Source: Herbiconiux sp.
Lineage (GTDB): Bacteria; Actinomycetota; Actinomycetes; Actinomycetales; Microbacteriaceae
Reading direction: 5' to 3'
NCBI RefSeq assembly: GCF_004297105.1
Contig: NZ_SCVE01000020.1
Location: forward strand, 1 to 64,000
DNA length: 64,000 nt
Of this stretch, positions 37,406 through 46,734 are shown piece by piece (position 1 is the stretch's first letter; every line of letters starts with the position of its first letter). The notes under the pieces were generated by a model. It worked only from the letters and a program-made list of their open reading frames with translations, did not search any database and was not told the origin of the DNA. The position numbers and the translations under genes were made by a program.

Positions 37406-39049
37406 CTACGAACGTCGCGCAGCCTTCCGGGGCCGGCGCGGCGTTCTCGTCGTTAACGCCATCGCGAGACCGATGACGCCGAACCCGGCGGCAAGCCACT
37501 CCAGCTGGAAGCCCACGAGCGAAGCGGGTGTGGGAGTGGTGGCGAGCGGCACATCCGCCACCATCGCGCCCGCCTGGTAGGCGGGGATACCGGTGATCTC
37601 GCTGCCGTCGGGCGCGATGATCTCGCTCGTGCCCACCGTGGAGATGTTCACCACGCTGCGCCCGAACTCGATCGCCCGCAGGCGGGCGATGGCGAGCTGC
37701 TGCAGGTTCTCGTCGGTCTGGCCGAAGTCGGCGTTGTTGGTCTGCGCGAGGATCACCTGCGCGCCCTCGGCGCTCATCGAGCGCATCACCGCGTCATCCG
37801 TGATGTCGAAGCAGATCGAGATGCCGGCGATGAGGCCGTTGATGTCGAACGTGAGGTCGGTGCTGCCGAACTCGTAGTCGCGCGTCACCAGGTCGACGAG
37901 GTCGGGCGCGAGAGCATGGAAGAAGTCGCGGTTCGGCATCCACTCGGCGAAGGGCACCGGATGCCGCTTGTCGTAGTAGTCGGCCACCCCGCCGTTCTGC
38001 CAGAGCAACGACGTGTTGTAGACCTTGCCGTCGCGCTGCTGGATGGTGCCGACCACCATCGGCACATCTCCGAGGCGCTGGCTCACCGCATCCAGGGTCT
38101 GCGCGGCGATGGCGTACTGCGCCGGGTCGATGTCGGAGGCGTTCTCGGGCCACACCACGACATCGAGGTCCTGACCCTCGAGCGCCTGCGAGGCGGAGAC
38201 GTGATCGCTCAGGATGTCGCCCCGCTCGTGCACGGCGAACAGCCCCGCGTTCGAGTTGCCCTGCACGGCGCCGATGCGCGAGGTTCCGGATGTGGGCGCC
38301 GGCCACGCGGGCACGGCGAGCGTCGCGGCGATCGCCACCGCGGCCGCGAGCACACGGGTGGTGCGCGCGAGCCCTGCGGCGCCGCCCTCCCGGGCCAGCT
38401 GGATGAGGAAGGCCACGAGCCACACCAGAACGAAGCTGAGGCCCGACATGCCGACCCAGGCCACGAGGTCGGCATAGGGCGATTGCGACTGCGACATCGC
38501 GACTCTGCCCCAGGAGAAGCCGCCGTACGGGAAGATCGAGTTGATCCCCTCGCGCAAGGTCCAGAGCCCGGCCACGACCAGGGGCACGATGCCCAGGCGG
38601 CCTCGGCGGCTGGGCCACACGAGATCGGCGCGGCGGTACACCACGGCGATGAGCATCGCTCCCAGGGCGAAGTAGACCGCCTCGAAGCCGGTGAGGCCGA
38701 GCCAGGGCACGGGGCCGAGGTAGAGGGTGAGCCACGAGATGTGAACGCCCCAGAAGGTGGCTCCGGCCACGAGCCCGATGAGGAAGGCCATGCCGGGGCG
38801 CCGGCCGATCAGGGCGGTGAGCACGATTCCCGTGCCCACCAGGGTGAGCGGCCACCAGCCCTTGTCGGGGAATCCGGCGTCGAGCGCGATGCCCGCGCCG
38901 ACGGCGCTCACGAACGCGAGCCAGAGCGGCATCAACGGCCGGGCGACGCTGTCGTGCGAACGGCTTCCGTCGGCCTCGAAGGCGGGATCGGCCGGGCGGA
39001 AGCTCCGGGTGGCTCTGCGGCGCTCCTGCGGGCGCGTCATGGTACTCAT
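37406..39049 (-). CDS. lnt: Apolipoprotein N-acyltransferase
   Basis: 547 residues. Eight or so N-terminal membrane helices are followed by a nitrilase domain (about 280-500). The catalytic triad is seen as Glu in VVWPENASDID, Lys in YYDKRHPVPFAEW and Cys in ISICFDITDD. It N-acylates lipoproteins at the outer face of the membrane. Last gene of the paf-tat-helY operon; start at 39049 is 10 bases after the helicase stop. Confidence 0.92.
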   Translation of the reverse strand: MSTMTRPQERRRATRSFRPADPAFEADGSRSHDSVARPLMPLWLAFVSAVGAGIALDAGFPDKGWWPLTLVGTGIVLTALIGRRPGMAFLIGLVAGATFWGVHISWLTLYLGPVPWLGLTGFEAVYFALGAMLIAVVYRRADLVWPSRRGRLGIVPLVVAGLWTLREGINSIFPYGGFSWGRVAMSQSQSPYADLVAWVGMSGLSFVLVWLVAFLIQLAREGGAAGLARTTRVLAAAVAIAATLAVPAWPAPTSGTSRIGAVQGNSNAGLFAVHERGDILSDHVSASQALEGQDLDVVVWPENASDIDPAQYAIAAQTLDAVSQRLGDVPMVVGTIQQRDGKVYNTSLLWQNGGVADYYDKRHPVPFAEWMPNRDFFHALAPDLVDLVTRDYEFGSTDLTFDINGLIAGISICFDITDDAVMRSMSAEGAQVILAQTNNADFGQTDENLQQLAIARLRAIEFGRSVVNISTVGTSEIIAPDGSEITGIPAYQAGAMVADVPLATTPTPASLVGFQLEWLAAGFGVIGLAMALTTRTPRRPRKAARRS

Positions 39050-39059
39050 GCCGGCCGCC

Positions 39060-41549
39060 TCACGCCACCGAGGAGTAGGCGACGATGCCGCGGCGCACCG
39101 CGTCGATGGCGGAACGGGCGGTGGAGGCGAGTCGCGCATCCGGAGTGCCCTGCAATTGGTCGAGCAGGTCGATCGTCTGCTTGGCCCAGCGCACGAAGTC
39201 GCCCGCGGCCATGTCGGCCTCGTTCAACACCTCGTCGAGCGAGGCGCCGCGCGCCCACTTGTGCATGGCGGTGGAGAGCCCGGTGGCCACCGGATTGCTG
39301 CCCGGCAGCCGGTGATCGCGCTCGACGTCGTCGATCTCGGCCCACAGCGTCTGCGTCTTGTCGAGTGCCACTCGGAAGGCGCCGCGCGGCAGGAAGCGCT
39401 CGGCCATCTCGCTCTCATCGCGCCGGGGCTCGTAGATCAGCGCGCAGGCGATGGCGGCGAGGGAGGGCGGGTCGAGCTCGCGCCACACCTGGCGCCGGAT
39501 GCACTCCGCCACCAGCAGGTCGCGTTCCCCGTAGATGCGCTTGAGGGTCTGGCCGTGCGGGGTCAGGGTGGTGACGCCGTGCTCGTCCATTGTCAGGTAC
39601 TCCATGCCGAGCAGCACGTCGGTGACGCGATCGAACACCTTGGCGATCACGTTGGTGCGGGTCTGGATCTGCTGGGTGAGCTTGTCGGTCTCCCGCTTGA
39701 GTTTGAACCACCGCTCGGCCCAGCGGGCGTGCGCCTCGCGGTCTTTGCAGCCGTGCACCGGATGAGAGCGCAGCTGCCGACGCAGCGACGCGATGTGGCG
39801 CTGCCGCTTCTCCCGGTCTCCGCGGGAGAGCGTGTCGGCCTTGCCGGCGCCGGAGCGCTCGAGGTCGGTGAGTTCGCGGCGGATCTTCGCGTACTCACGG
39901 AAGTCGCCGAGGTGGCAGGTCATCGCCTTCTCGAAGCCCTCGAGCGACTCCTCCTGCTGGCGCACCTTGCGGGCGAGGTCGACCACGGCCCGGTCGGCCT
40001 GGAACTGCGCGAACGACGACTCCAGGATCTCGCGCGTGCGCGGCCGCCCGAACTGGTCGATGAGGTTCACGGCCATGTTGTAGGTGGGCCGGAAGCTGGA
40101 GTTGAGCGGGTAGGTGCGCCGCGACGCCAGCGACGCCACCTCCTGTGGATCGAGTCCCTCGCGCCACTGGATGACGGAGTGGCCCTCCACATCGATTCCG
40201 CGACGTCCGGCGCGCCCGGTGAGCTGCGTGTACTCCCCCGCGGTGATGGGCACCCGGGCTTCGCCGTTGAACTTCTCGAGCTTCTCGAGCACCACGGTGC
40301 GGGCGGGCATGTTGATGCCGAGGGCGAGGGTCTCGGTGGCGAACACGACCTTCACGAGCTTCTTCTGGTAGAGCTCTTCCACCACCTCCTTGAAGGCGGG
40401 CAGCATGCCGGCGTGATGGGCGGCGACGCCGCGTTGGAGGCCCTCGGTCCACTCCCAGTAGCCGAGCACGGCCAGGTCTTCATCGAGAAGGGTGCGGCAG
40501 CGGTCGTCGACGATCTGGCGGATCTCGTCGCGCTCCTCGGCGGTGGTGAGCCGCACGCCGGCGCGCAGCACCTGTTTCACGGCCTGGTCGCAGCCGACGC
40601 GGCTGAACACGAAGAAGATGGCAGGCAGGAGGCGGTGCTCGTCGAGCAGGCGCACAACCTCGGGGCGCTCCATCCGCTCGAACCCGCCGCGATTGTGCGG
40701 ATTGCCGTGCCCGTACCGATTGCCGCCGCGGCTTCCGCGGTTGTGGCCACCGCGTCCGCGGCCGCCACGGTCGGAGGCGAGCGACGCTCCCCCACGCACG
40801 AGCTGAGCCAGTTCGGGATTGACCCGGTTGGTGGCGGCGCGCCCCGTGGAGTCGAACAGGTCGAGCAGCTTGGTCTTCACGAGGGCGTGCTGATCGAGCG
40901 GTACCGGCCGGTCTTCTGACACGATCACCTCGGTGTCGCCGCGCACGGCCTGCAGCCAGTCGCCGAACTCCTCCGCGTTCGACACGGTGGCCGAGAGCGA
41001 CACGAGCTTGACCGTCTGAGGGAGGTGGATGATCACCTCTTCCCACACGGCTCCGCGGAAGCGGTCGGCGAGGTAGTGCACCTCGTCCATCACCACGAAC
41101 CGGAGGTTCTTGAGCAGCCCCGAGTCGGCGTAGAGCATGTTGCGCAGCACCTCGGTGGTCATCACCACGATGCGCGCATCGGCATTGATGTTGGTGTCGC
41201 CTGTGAGCAGGCCCACCTCGTCGGGCCCGTACTCGGCCACGAACTCATTGAACTTCTGGTTCGAGAGGGCCTTCATGGGTGCTGTGTAGAACACCTTGTC
41301 GCGCACCGACTGCATGGCGAGGTGCACGGCGAACTCGGCCACCACGGTCTTACCCGCCCCCGTCGGGGCCGCCACGAGAACGCTGCGCCCGTCTTCGAGC
41401 GCGCCGGCCGCCTCGATCTGGAACGGGTCGAGGTCGAAGCCGATGCCCGCGCGGAACACTTCGACCTGCGGATGGCCCTGCCGGGTGCGGCTCAGGGCGA
41501 ACCGCTCTGCCGGGCTCAGCACGTCGCTGGTGTCGCCTGCGCGCGGCAT
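39060..41549 (-). CDS. helY: HelY/Mtr4-like SF2 helicase with an RG-rich insertion
   Basis: 829 residues. Walker A AAPTGAGKTVVAEF, DEVH box VMDEVHYLAD, SLSATVSN, and QLTGRAGRRGID are the SF2 motifs; the C-terminal part matches the Ski2/Mtr4/HelY group that unwinds RNA. Between motifs III and IV lies an unusual low-complexity stretch, RGGRGRGGHNRGSRGGNRYG, which looks like an RNA-binding RGG box. ATG 41549 overlaps the tatC stop (ATGA). Confidence 0.92.
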   Translation of the reverse strand: MPRAGDTSDVLSPAERFALSRTRQGHPQVEVFRAGIGFDLDPFQIEAAGALEDGRSVLVAAPTGAGKTVVAEFAVHLAMQSVRDKVFYTAPMKALSNQKFNEFVAEYGPDEVGLLTGDTNINADARIVVMTTEVLRNMLYADSGLLKNLRFVVMDEVHYLADRFRGAVWEEVIIHLPQTVKLVSLSATVSNAEEFGDWLQAVRGDTEVIVSEDRPVPLDQHALVKTKLLDLFDSTGRAATNRVNPELAQLVRGGASLASDRGGRGRGGHNRGSRGGNRYGHGNPHNRGGFERMERPEVVRLLDEHRLLPAIFFVFSRVGCDQAVKQVLRAGVRLTTAEERDEIRQIVDDRCRTLLDEDLAVLGYWEWTEGLQRGVAAHHAGMLPAFKEVVEELYQKKLVKVVFATETLALGINMPARTVVLEKLEKFNGEARVPITAGEYTQLTGRAGRRGIDVEGHSVIQWREGLDPQEVASLASRRTYPLNSSFRPTYNMAVNLIDQFGRPRTREILESSFAQFQADRAVVDLARKVRQQEESLEGFEKAMTCHLGDFREYAKIRRELTDLERSGAGKADTLSRGDREKRQRHIASLRRQLRSHPVHGCKDREAHARWAERWFKLKRETDKLTQQIQTRTNVIAKVFDRVTDVLLGMEYLTMDEHGVTTLTPHGQTLKRIYGERDLLVAECIRRQVWRELDPPSLAAIACALIYEPRRDESEMAERFLPRGAFRVALDKTQTLWAEIDDVERDHRLPGSNPVATGLSTAMHKWARGASLDEVLNEADMAAGDFVRWAKQTIDLLDQLQGTPDARLASTARSAIDAVRRGIVAYSSVA

Positions 41550-42346
41550 CAGACGGCCAGCTCGACGTCGAGCTGCTGCTGGCTGCGCTTCAGGCGCCGG
41601 TCGTGCATCCAGGCAATTCCCGCGGCGGTGAAGTAGAGGAGCACCATCGGGATGGCGAGCAGGAACATCGACATCACATCCGCCGCGGGGGTGGCGATGG
41701 CGGTGAACACGGTGATGGCGAGCACGGCGATCCTCCATGATTTCAGGATGGCGGCGGCACTCAGCACCCCGGCGAAATTGAGCAGCACGAGGAAGACGGG
41801 GAGCACGAAGGCGATGCCGATGGCCAGCACGAGCTTCAGCACGAAGTCGAAGTACGACCGTGCGGTGAGAAGGGCGGTTGTGCCCTCGGGCGCGAATCCG
41901 GTGAGCAGGGTCACCATGTGCGGCATCACGAGCCAGCCGGCGGCGCAGCCGGCGAGGAAGAGCGGTACCGCGGCCAGCACGAAGCCCACGGCGTAGCGCT
42001 TCTCGTTCTTCTTGAGTCCGGGCATCACGAACGCCCAGAGCTGGTAGAGCCACACCGGAGACGACAGCACCACCCCGACGGTGAAGGCGATCTGCACGCG
42101 CAGGTCGAACGCCGACGAGACATCGGTGAAGTTGAGGCTCGCCGCCCGGCTCTGATCGGCGGCCACCTCGGCGATCGGCTTGATCAGAGCGTCGAGCACG
42201 AAGTCGGAGAGGATGAACCCCACCACCATCCCCGCCACGATGGCGAGGGCGGCGATGAACAACCGCTTCCGCAGTTCGATCAGATGGGCGCCCAGCGACA
42301 TCCGACCGTCACGGGCACGCTGCTGCCGCGGTGACTTGACGGCCAC
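41549..42346 (-). CDS. tatC: Twin-arginine translocase subunit TatC
   Basis: 265 residues, six membrane helices. Conserved features: N-terminal MSLGAHLIELRKRL, the FDLRVQIAFTVGV and SSPVWLYQLWAFVMPGL segments, and FVLPVFLVLLNFAG. It binds the twin-arginine signal peptide. GTG 42346 (5 bases after tatA) is used here; an internal ATG (MSLGAHL) is possible. Confidence 0.95.
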   Translation of the reverse strand: MAVKSPRQQRARDGRMSLGAHLIELRKRLFIAALAIVAGMVVGFILSDFVLDALIKPIAEVAADQSRAASLNFTDVSSAFDLRVQIAFTVGVVLSSPVWLYQLWAFVMPGLKKNEKRYAVGFVLAAVPLFLAGCAAGWLVMPHMVTLLTGFAPEGTTALLTARSYFDFVLKLVLAIGIAFVLPVFLVLLNFAGVLSAAAILKSWRIAVLAITVFTAIATPAADVMSMFLLAIPMVLLYFTAAGIAWMHDRRLKRSQQQLDVELAV

Positions 42347-42351
42347 GGATG

Positions 42352-42672
42352 CTACGGCTTCGGCTGCTCGGTGGCGCTGCCCGGAGTCGTGGTGCTGTTC
42401 TCGGCCGATACCGGTGTCGGGGCCGGAGCCGGTGCTGCCGCGGCCTCGGGGACGACGGTGGCGGGGGCGACCGGCGCAGCGGGAGCGACCGTTGATGCGC
42501 CCGCAGTCGTGTCGGCGGCGTTCTCCTCTTTCATCGCCTTGGTCTCGTTGCGGAAGATGCGCATCGACTGACCGAGGCTCTTCGACAGGGCGGGCAGCCG
42601 CGTCGCACCGAACAGGAGGAGGATGACGACGAGGATGATGACCAGGTGCCACCCGTTGAGGTTATTCAGCAT
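42352..42672 (-). CDS. tatA: Twin-arginine translocase subunit TatA
   Basis: 106 residues. One membrane helix (GWHLVIILVVILLLFGATRL), hinge and amphipathic helix (PALSKSLGQSMRIFRNETKAM), then a long Ala/Pro-rich acidic tail of about 50 residues. It forms the export pore with TatC. Starts 11 bases inside the preceding small gene. Confidence 0.95.
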   Translation of the reverse strand: MLNNLNGWHLVIILVVILLLFGATRLPALSKSLGQSMRIFRNETKAMKEENAADTTAGASTVAPAAPVAPATVVPEAAAAPAPAPTPVSAENSTTTPGSATEQPKP

Positions 42673-43021
42673 TGGTCTGCTTCCTTAAGGTCGGGATCGT
42701 TTCGGGCCTGATGAGGAGTTTACCTCGTGCGAGCCGGGCTTCCCTGCGCGCCTGCTTCAATTCGGCGCGGCGCTCCTGGTGCCGTTCGCGCTGTCGGGCG
42801 ACCTCGCCGTAGCCGACGACCATGGCCCGCTCCGGGTGGTCGACGGCCAGCTCCTCGACGTTCTCGGTGAGTCGCCCGACCTTGTCGGTGAGTTCCTCGA
42901 ACGCCTGCAGGGCGCCCCGGAACTTCACGAACAGCCGGTAGCCGAGCCAGGCGAGCATGCCGAAGAAGCCGAGCACCAGCAGCACCCAGATGATCAGCCA
43001 CGCCCACCACGCCATCGTCAC
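42662..43021 (-). CDS. Single-span membrane protein of the paf-tat operon
   Basis: 119 residues. One N-terminal helix (AWWAWLIIWVLLVLGFFGML), then a helical cytosolic part with heptad character (FEELTDKVGRLTENVEELAV) and a basic tail rich in Arg. Not a known Tat subunit; TatB is a possibility by topology, but the TatB signature is missing. GTG 43021 or ATG 43015. Located 3 bases after pafC, overlaps tatA. Confidence 0.7.
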   Translation of the reverse strand: MTMAWWAWLIIWVLLVLGFFGMLAWLGYRLFVKFRGALQAFEELTDKVGRLTENVEELAVDHPERAMVVGYGEVARQRERHQERRAELKQARREARLARGKLLIRPETIPTLRKQTNAE

Positions 43022-43024
43022 AGC

Positions 43025-44077
43025 CTATTCGACGCGATGGTCTGGGCGGCCTTCGCGGCTCTCACTGCCTTCGCGGTCGTAGCCCGTGAGCGCTGCGGTC
43101 GCCCAGTCCACCACCGCGGCGCGCGCCTCCGGCGGGTCGATCACGGTGACCGCCCCCGGCATCGAGGTGACGAGCCGCGTGAGGCCGTGGATGTGCGCCA
43201 CCCGGATGCGTGCTCGCACCCGCCCCGACGCGGCGGCCGTGGCATCCGTCGGCTCCTCGTCGACGCTCGCCAGGAACTCGCCGAGCAGCGTGGTGGCCGA
43301 GGGGTCGATCTCGATCGTGACGAGTTGATCGTCGTCGCCGCCCTGGAAGAGCCGGTCGCCGAGGCGGACGTCGTCGTGGGTACCGGAGACCGGCGCATCC
43401 GTGACGGCGACCTGGGTCATCCGGTCGAGGCGGAAGGTGCGCACGGCTTCGCGCAGGTGGTCCCAGGCGCGCAGGTACCAGTTCTCGTCGTCGGAGTCGA
43501 TGCGGAGCGGGTCGACTCTGCGGCGCTCGTGCGAGCCCCGGGAGGAGAGGTAGTCGAACTCGAGCTGAACGCGGCGGTCGAGGGCGTCGCGCACCTCGCT
43601 GAGCGATTCGGTCGCATCGGTGCGGGCCACGGCGACCTGGCTCGGACGTTCGGATGCGCCGCGCGCCAGCTTGTCCATCAGGGAGGAGTAGACGCCGCCG
43701 TCGATGTTCTCGGGCAGCGACTGCAGATACTGCAGCCCCGCGATGAGGGCGGCGGCCTCGCGGGCGCTGAAGCGCGGCGAGTCGTCGAGAGCCACCTTGT
43801 GGGTGATCACGATCTCGTCGCGCTCGTCGAAGTCGTCCCAGGAGATGTCGAAGAGGTTGCCGTGCTGGTACTGGGTGGTCTCGCCCGGAACGCCGGAGAC
43901 GGCGATGAGCGAGACGGCCTCGCGGATCTGCTTCTCACCCACCTGGAAGTGGGCGGCGGCATCCGCCACCGACACGCGACCCCTGTCGAGCAGGTAGGGC
44001 ACGAGCGTGAGGAGGAAGGTGAGTTTGTCCTGCGCGAAGGAGAAGGGCTGGCTCTCGCGGGGGGTGTTCGGGGTCAT
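43025..44077 (-). CDS. pafC: WYL-domain regulator PafC
   Basis: 350 residues: N-terminal winged HTH (KLTFLLTLVPYLLDRGRVSV) and a WYL domain (ENWYLRAWDHLREAVRTFRLDRM) that binds single-stranded DNA or nucleotide ligands. PafB/PafC act together as the mitomycin-independent DNA-damage activator of actinobacteria. Coupled to pafB by ATGA. Confidence 0.92.
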   Translation of the reverse strand: MTPNTPRESQPFSFAQDKLTFLLTLVPYLLDRGRVSVADAAAHFQVGEKQIREAVSLIAVSGVPGETTQYQHGNLFDISWDDFDERDEIVITHKVALDDSPRFSAREAAALIAGLQYLQSLPENIDGGVYSSLMDKLARGASERPSQVAVARTDATESLSEVRDALDRRVQLEFDYLSSRGSHERRRVDPLRIDSDDENWYLRAWDHLREAVRTFRLDRMTQVAVTDAPVSGTHDDVRLGDRLFQGGDDDQLVTIEIDPSATTLLGEFLASVDEEPTDATAAASGRVRARIRVAHIHGLTRLVTSMPGAVTVIDPPEARAAVVDWATAALTGYDREGSESREGRPDHRVE

Positions 44078-45123
44078 GGGCGCACCTCGGTGCTGGCTGA
44101 GGCTGCGGATGCGGCGTGCCCGTCGGTTCGGTGCGCAGCGACGGCCGCCTCGAGCCGCGCGATCACGGCGTCGACCAGGCGCTCGGGGCCGAGCACGCGC
44201 ACCTCGGGGCCGAAACCCGCCAGCTCGTCGGCGAGCAGGGCGGCATCCGTGAAGTGCAGGAGCACCCGGCCGTCGTCGTCGAGGCTCGCGCCGCGGCGGC
44301 GGACGAGGCGCACGGACGCATCCGTTCCCGGGCGCACCTCGATGAGGGCCACGTTGGCCTGCCAGATGGACTCGAGCTCGGCCAGGGCGGATGCGGCGTG
44401 GTCGCCGGGCACGCTTGGGCTCGCGGTCCGGCTGAGCTTCACCGGCCCGGTGATGCGGGAGAGGAGGAAGGTGCGCGGCTCCCCCACGCCCTGATCGATG
44501 GCTTTGAGGTGCCAGCGCCCCTGGTGCTGCACGAGTGCGAGCGGCACCACGGTACGCAGGCGTGCTGTGGGGTCACCGGGCTTCAGGTAGGGGAACGAGA
44601 CGATGACGCCCTTCGAGAGGGCATCGTTGAGTGGGCCGAAGGCGGCGTCGCGGGTGCGGATGCGCGGGGCGTAGCCGAGCAGCGGATCGCTCGTCTCCGC
44701 CCCGATCGAGCGCAGCTTCAGAAGCGCGCGACGCGATTCGCGCGACAGCGAGCCCTCGCGCCAGGCCATGGCTGCCAGGTTGAGCAGCGCGGTCTCGGAG
44801 GGCGAGAACGCGATGTCGGCGGGCAGCTCGTAGCCGGCGCGCGGGATGCGGTAGCGCAGCGTCTGGTTGTTGCCGGGATCGCCCGGGGCGTCGATGGTCT
44901 CGAGCGGAACCCCGAGCTCGCGGATGTCGTCTTTGTCGCGCTCGAACTGACGCTCGAGGCTCGCGTTGTCGCCGCGCGTCGCGTAGCGCTGGCGGTAGCC
45001 CTGCACGGTCGAGAGGATCTCGCTCTTCGTGAGCCCGTTCTCGGTGGCGAGGAGTGCCAGCACGAGGCTGAACAGCCGTTCCTCGACCGGGATCGGCGCG
45101 GGCTGACGCTTCTCGGAGGACAC
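44074..45123 (-). CDS. pafB: WYL-domain regulator PafB
   Basis: 349 residues. HTH region: RLFSLVLALLATENGLTKSE, with GYRQRYA and ERDKDDIRELG of the family. WYL domain: HQGRWHLKAIDQGVGEPRTFLLSRI, where the WYL motif reads WHL. First gene of the seven-gene operon to lnt; divergent from the propeller gene. Confidence 0.92.
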   Translation of the reverse strand: MSSEKRQPAPIPVEERLFSLVLALLATENGLTKSEILSTVQGYRQRYATRGDNASLERQFERDKDDIRELGVPLETIDAPGDPGNNQTLRYRIPRAGYELPADIAFSPSETALLNLAAMAWREGSLSRESRRALLKLRSIGAETSDPLLGYAPRIRTRDAAFGPLNDALSKGVIVSFPYLKPGDPTARLRTVVPLALVQHQGRWHLKAIDQGVGEPRTFLLSRITGPVKLSRTASPSVPGDHAASALAELESIWQANVALIEVRPGTDASVRLVRRRGASLDDDGRVLLHFTDAALLADELAGFGPEVRVLGPERLVDAVIARLEAAVAAHRTDGHAASAASASTEVRP

Positions 45124-45207
45124 CCCTGAATTCTAGTCGCGGGGCCCCACGGGCGTCGGCCTCGCAGCAACTGGCACGCATCGCGGTAAATGAGCTATTC
45201 TCGCAAC

Positions 45208-46641
45208 ATGACACAAACTCATACATTCGCCGGGAAGATCGCCGCCGCCCTGGGTATCGCCTCCTTGGCGGTGCTCGGGGTGGCCGGTTCCGCGCAGGCG
45301 GCGACCGCCTTCAGTGAAGTAGCGGTCATCCCGTCTGGCGCGGACAGCATAGGGCAGAACCCCACGGATGTTGCGGTGGATTCCGTTCATCACCGCGCCT
45401 ATGTCACGAACTTTGTTGATGGCTCCGTATCTGTAGTCGACACATCCGGAGCGGGCGCTGAAGTCGTCCAGGTCATCCCGAACGGCGCCGGCAGCATCGG
45501 GAAGGGGGCATGGGGAGTTGCGGTCGACACTGCACACAACCGCGCTTACGTCACCAACGCTGTTGACAACAGCGTGTCGGTGATCGACACCACAGGCACC
45601 GGAGCACACGTAGTGGCGGTCATCTCTTACGCCGCGGGAAATGGACACTCACCGCGATCAGTCGCGATTGATGCAACGCACAACCGCGCCTACGTGGTAA
45701 ACACCGATGACGACACCGTCTCCGTGATCAACACGGGAGGGACGGGCATAACGGTCGATTCTGTCATCTCAATAGACATCGGATCCGCGCCGAGTGACGT
45801 CGCTGTCGATCAGGTCCACAGCCGCGCCTACGTGACGAACGACAACGACGGCACGGTCTCGGTGATCGATACCACGGGCGCGGGAACCAATGTCATCGCG
45901 GTGATCCCGCATGGTGCGACCAGCATCCAGAACAGCCCTCAGAGCGTGGAGGTGGATGGGGCGCACAATCGTGCTTACGTCGCCAATGCGGGCAGCGACA
46001 GTATTTCGGTCATCGACACGACGGGGACAGGGACAGCGGTGACCGAGGTGATCACGGCCGGAATCGGCGAAGGCCCGTTAGGCATTGCCGTCGACACCAC
46101 AAGAAATAGAGCCTACGTGGCCAACTTCATCTCGGGTACTGTGTCGCTTATCGATACAACCGGTGCCGGCAACACGGTGATCGCGTCGACGTCGGTTGGT
46201 CGAGGTGCCTGGGGTGTGGCGGTCGATATCGAACACGACCGCGCCTACGTGGCCAATAACTTGGTCTCCACGGTGTCGGTGGTGGCGGCTCAGACGAGCC
46301 CGGTGATCACGACGCCGGCCGGTGCGCTGACCGGCGGGACCGTGTCGGCCGCGTACTCGCCGGTGACCATCGAGGCGACCGGCACGCCTGCTCCGACGTT
46401 CACGGCCACGGGGGCTCTTCCGCCCGGGTTGACGTTGTCGGCGGCCGGGGTGATCTCCGGCACACCGACCACGGCCGGCACGTACACGTTCACAGTCGTT
46501 GCGTCGAATGGCGTCGACCCTGATGCGAGTCAGACGTTCTCGATCGCGATCAGCGCGGCGGCGGTCGTCCCGGCGCCGGCGACCCCCGGTGCCGCTGGCG
46601 CGGCCAAGCCTGCCGCACACCTTCCCGTTGTGAGCGGCTAG
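45208..46641 (+). CDS. Secreted seven-bladed beta-propeller protein with Ig-like domain
   Basis: 477 residues. A signal peptide (ending near GSAQA) precedes seven 46-51-residue repeats of the form GVAVDxxHNRAYVxNxxxxxVSVIDTTGxG, the YVTN/YncE-type propeller. A He_PIG-type Ig domain follows (ALPPGLTLSAAGVISGTPTT), then a Pro/Ala tail. There is no LPXTG or membrane anchor: the end reads AAHLPVVSG. Rare codons (AGA, ATA) and lower GC than neighbours suggest transfer. Start 45190 is possible. Confidence 0.85.
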   Translation: MTQTHTFAGKIAAALGIASLAVLGVAGSAQAATAFSEVAVIPSGADSIGQNPTDVAVDSVHHRAYVTNFVDGSVSVVDTSGAGAEVVQVIPNGAGSIGKGAWGVAVDTAHNRAYVTNAVDNSVSVIDTTGTGAHVVAVISYAAGNGHSPRSVAIDATHNRAYVVNTDDDTVSVINTGGTGITVDSVISIDIGSAPSDVAVDQVHSRAYVTNDNDGTVSVIDTTGAGTNVIAVIPHGATSIQNSPQSVEVDGAHNRAYVANAGSDSISVIDTTGTGTAVTEVITAGIGEGPLGIAVDTTRNRAYVANFISGTVSLIDTTGAGNTVIASTSVGRGAWGVAVDIEHDRAYVANNLVSTVSVVAAQTSPVITTPAGALTGGTVSAAYSPVTIEATGTPAPTFTATGALPPGLTLSAAGVISGTPTTAGTYTFTVVASNGVDPDASQTFSIAISAAAVVPAPATPGAAGAAKPAAHLPVVSG

Positions 46642-46669
46642 CAAGCCCGGCTCCATCCAACCCATCCCC

Positions 46670-46720
46670 GTCGCGCGCGGGCTGACGACGCCTCGCGTCC
46701 AGCCCGCGCGCGACCTTCTT
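46670..46720 (+). terminator. Strong rho-independent terminator after the propeller gene
   Basis: Perfect 15-bp stem (GTCGCGCGCGGGCTG and CAGCCCGCGCGCGAC) with a 15-base loop, followed by CTTCTTAG. It ends 15 bases before the putative start of the L,D-transpeptidase gene. Confidence 0.85.
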
Positions 46721-46734
46721 AGAAACGACGACAA

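Noticed and set aside
45300..46300. Internal DNA repeats in the propeller gene as a repeat array
   Set aside because: They are imperfect, in frame, and follow the blade period of the protein.
46600..46641. LPXTG cell-wall sorting signal at the end of the propeller protein
   Set aside because: Sequence is LPVVS, and no hydrophobic helix or basic tail follows before the stop.
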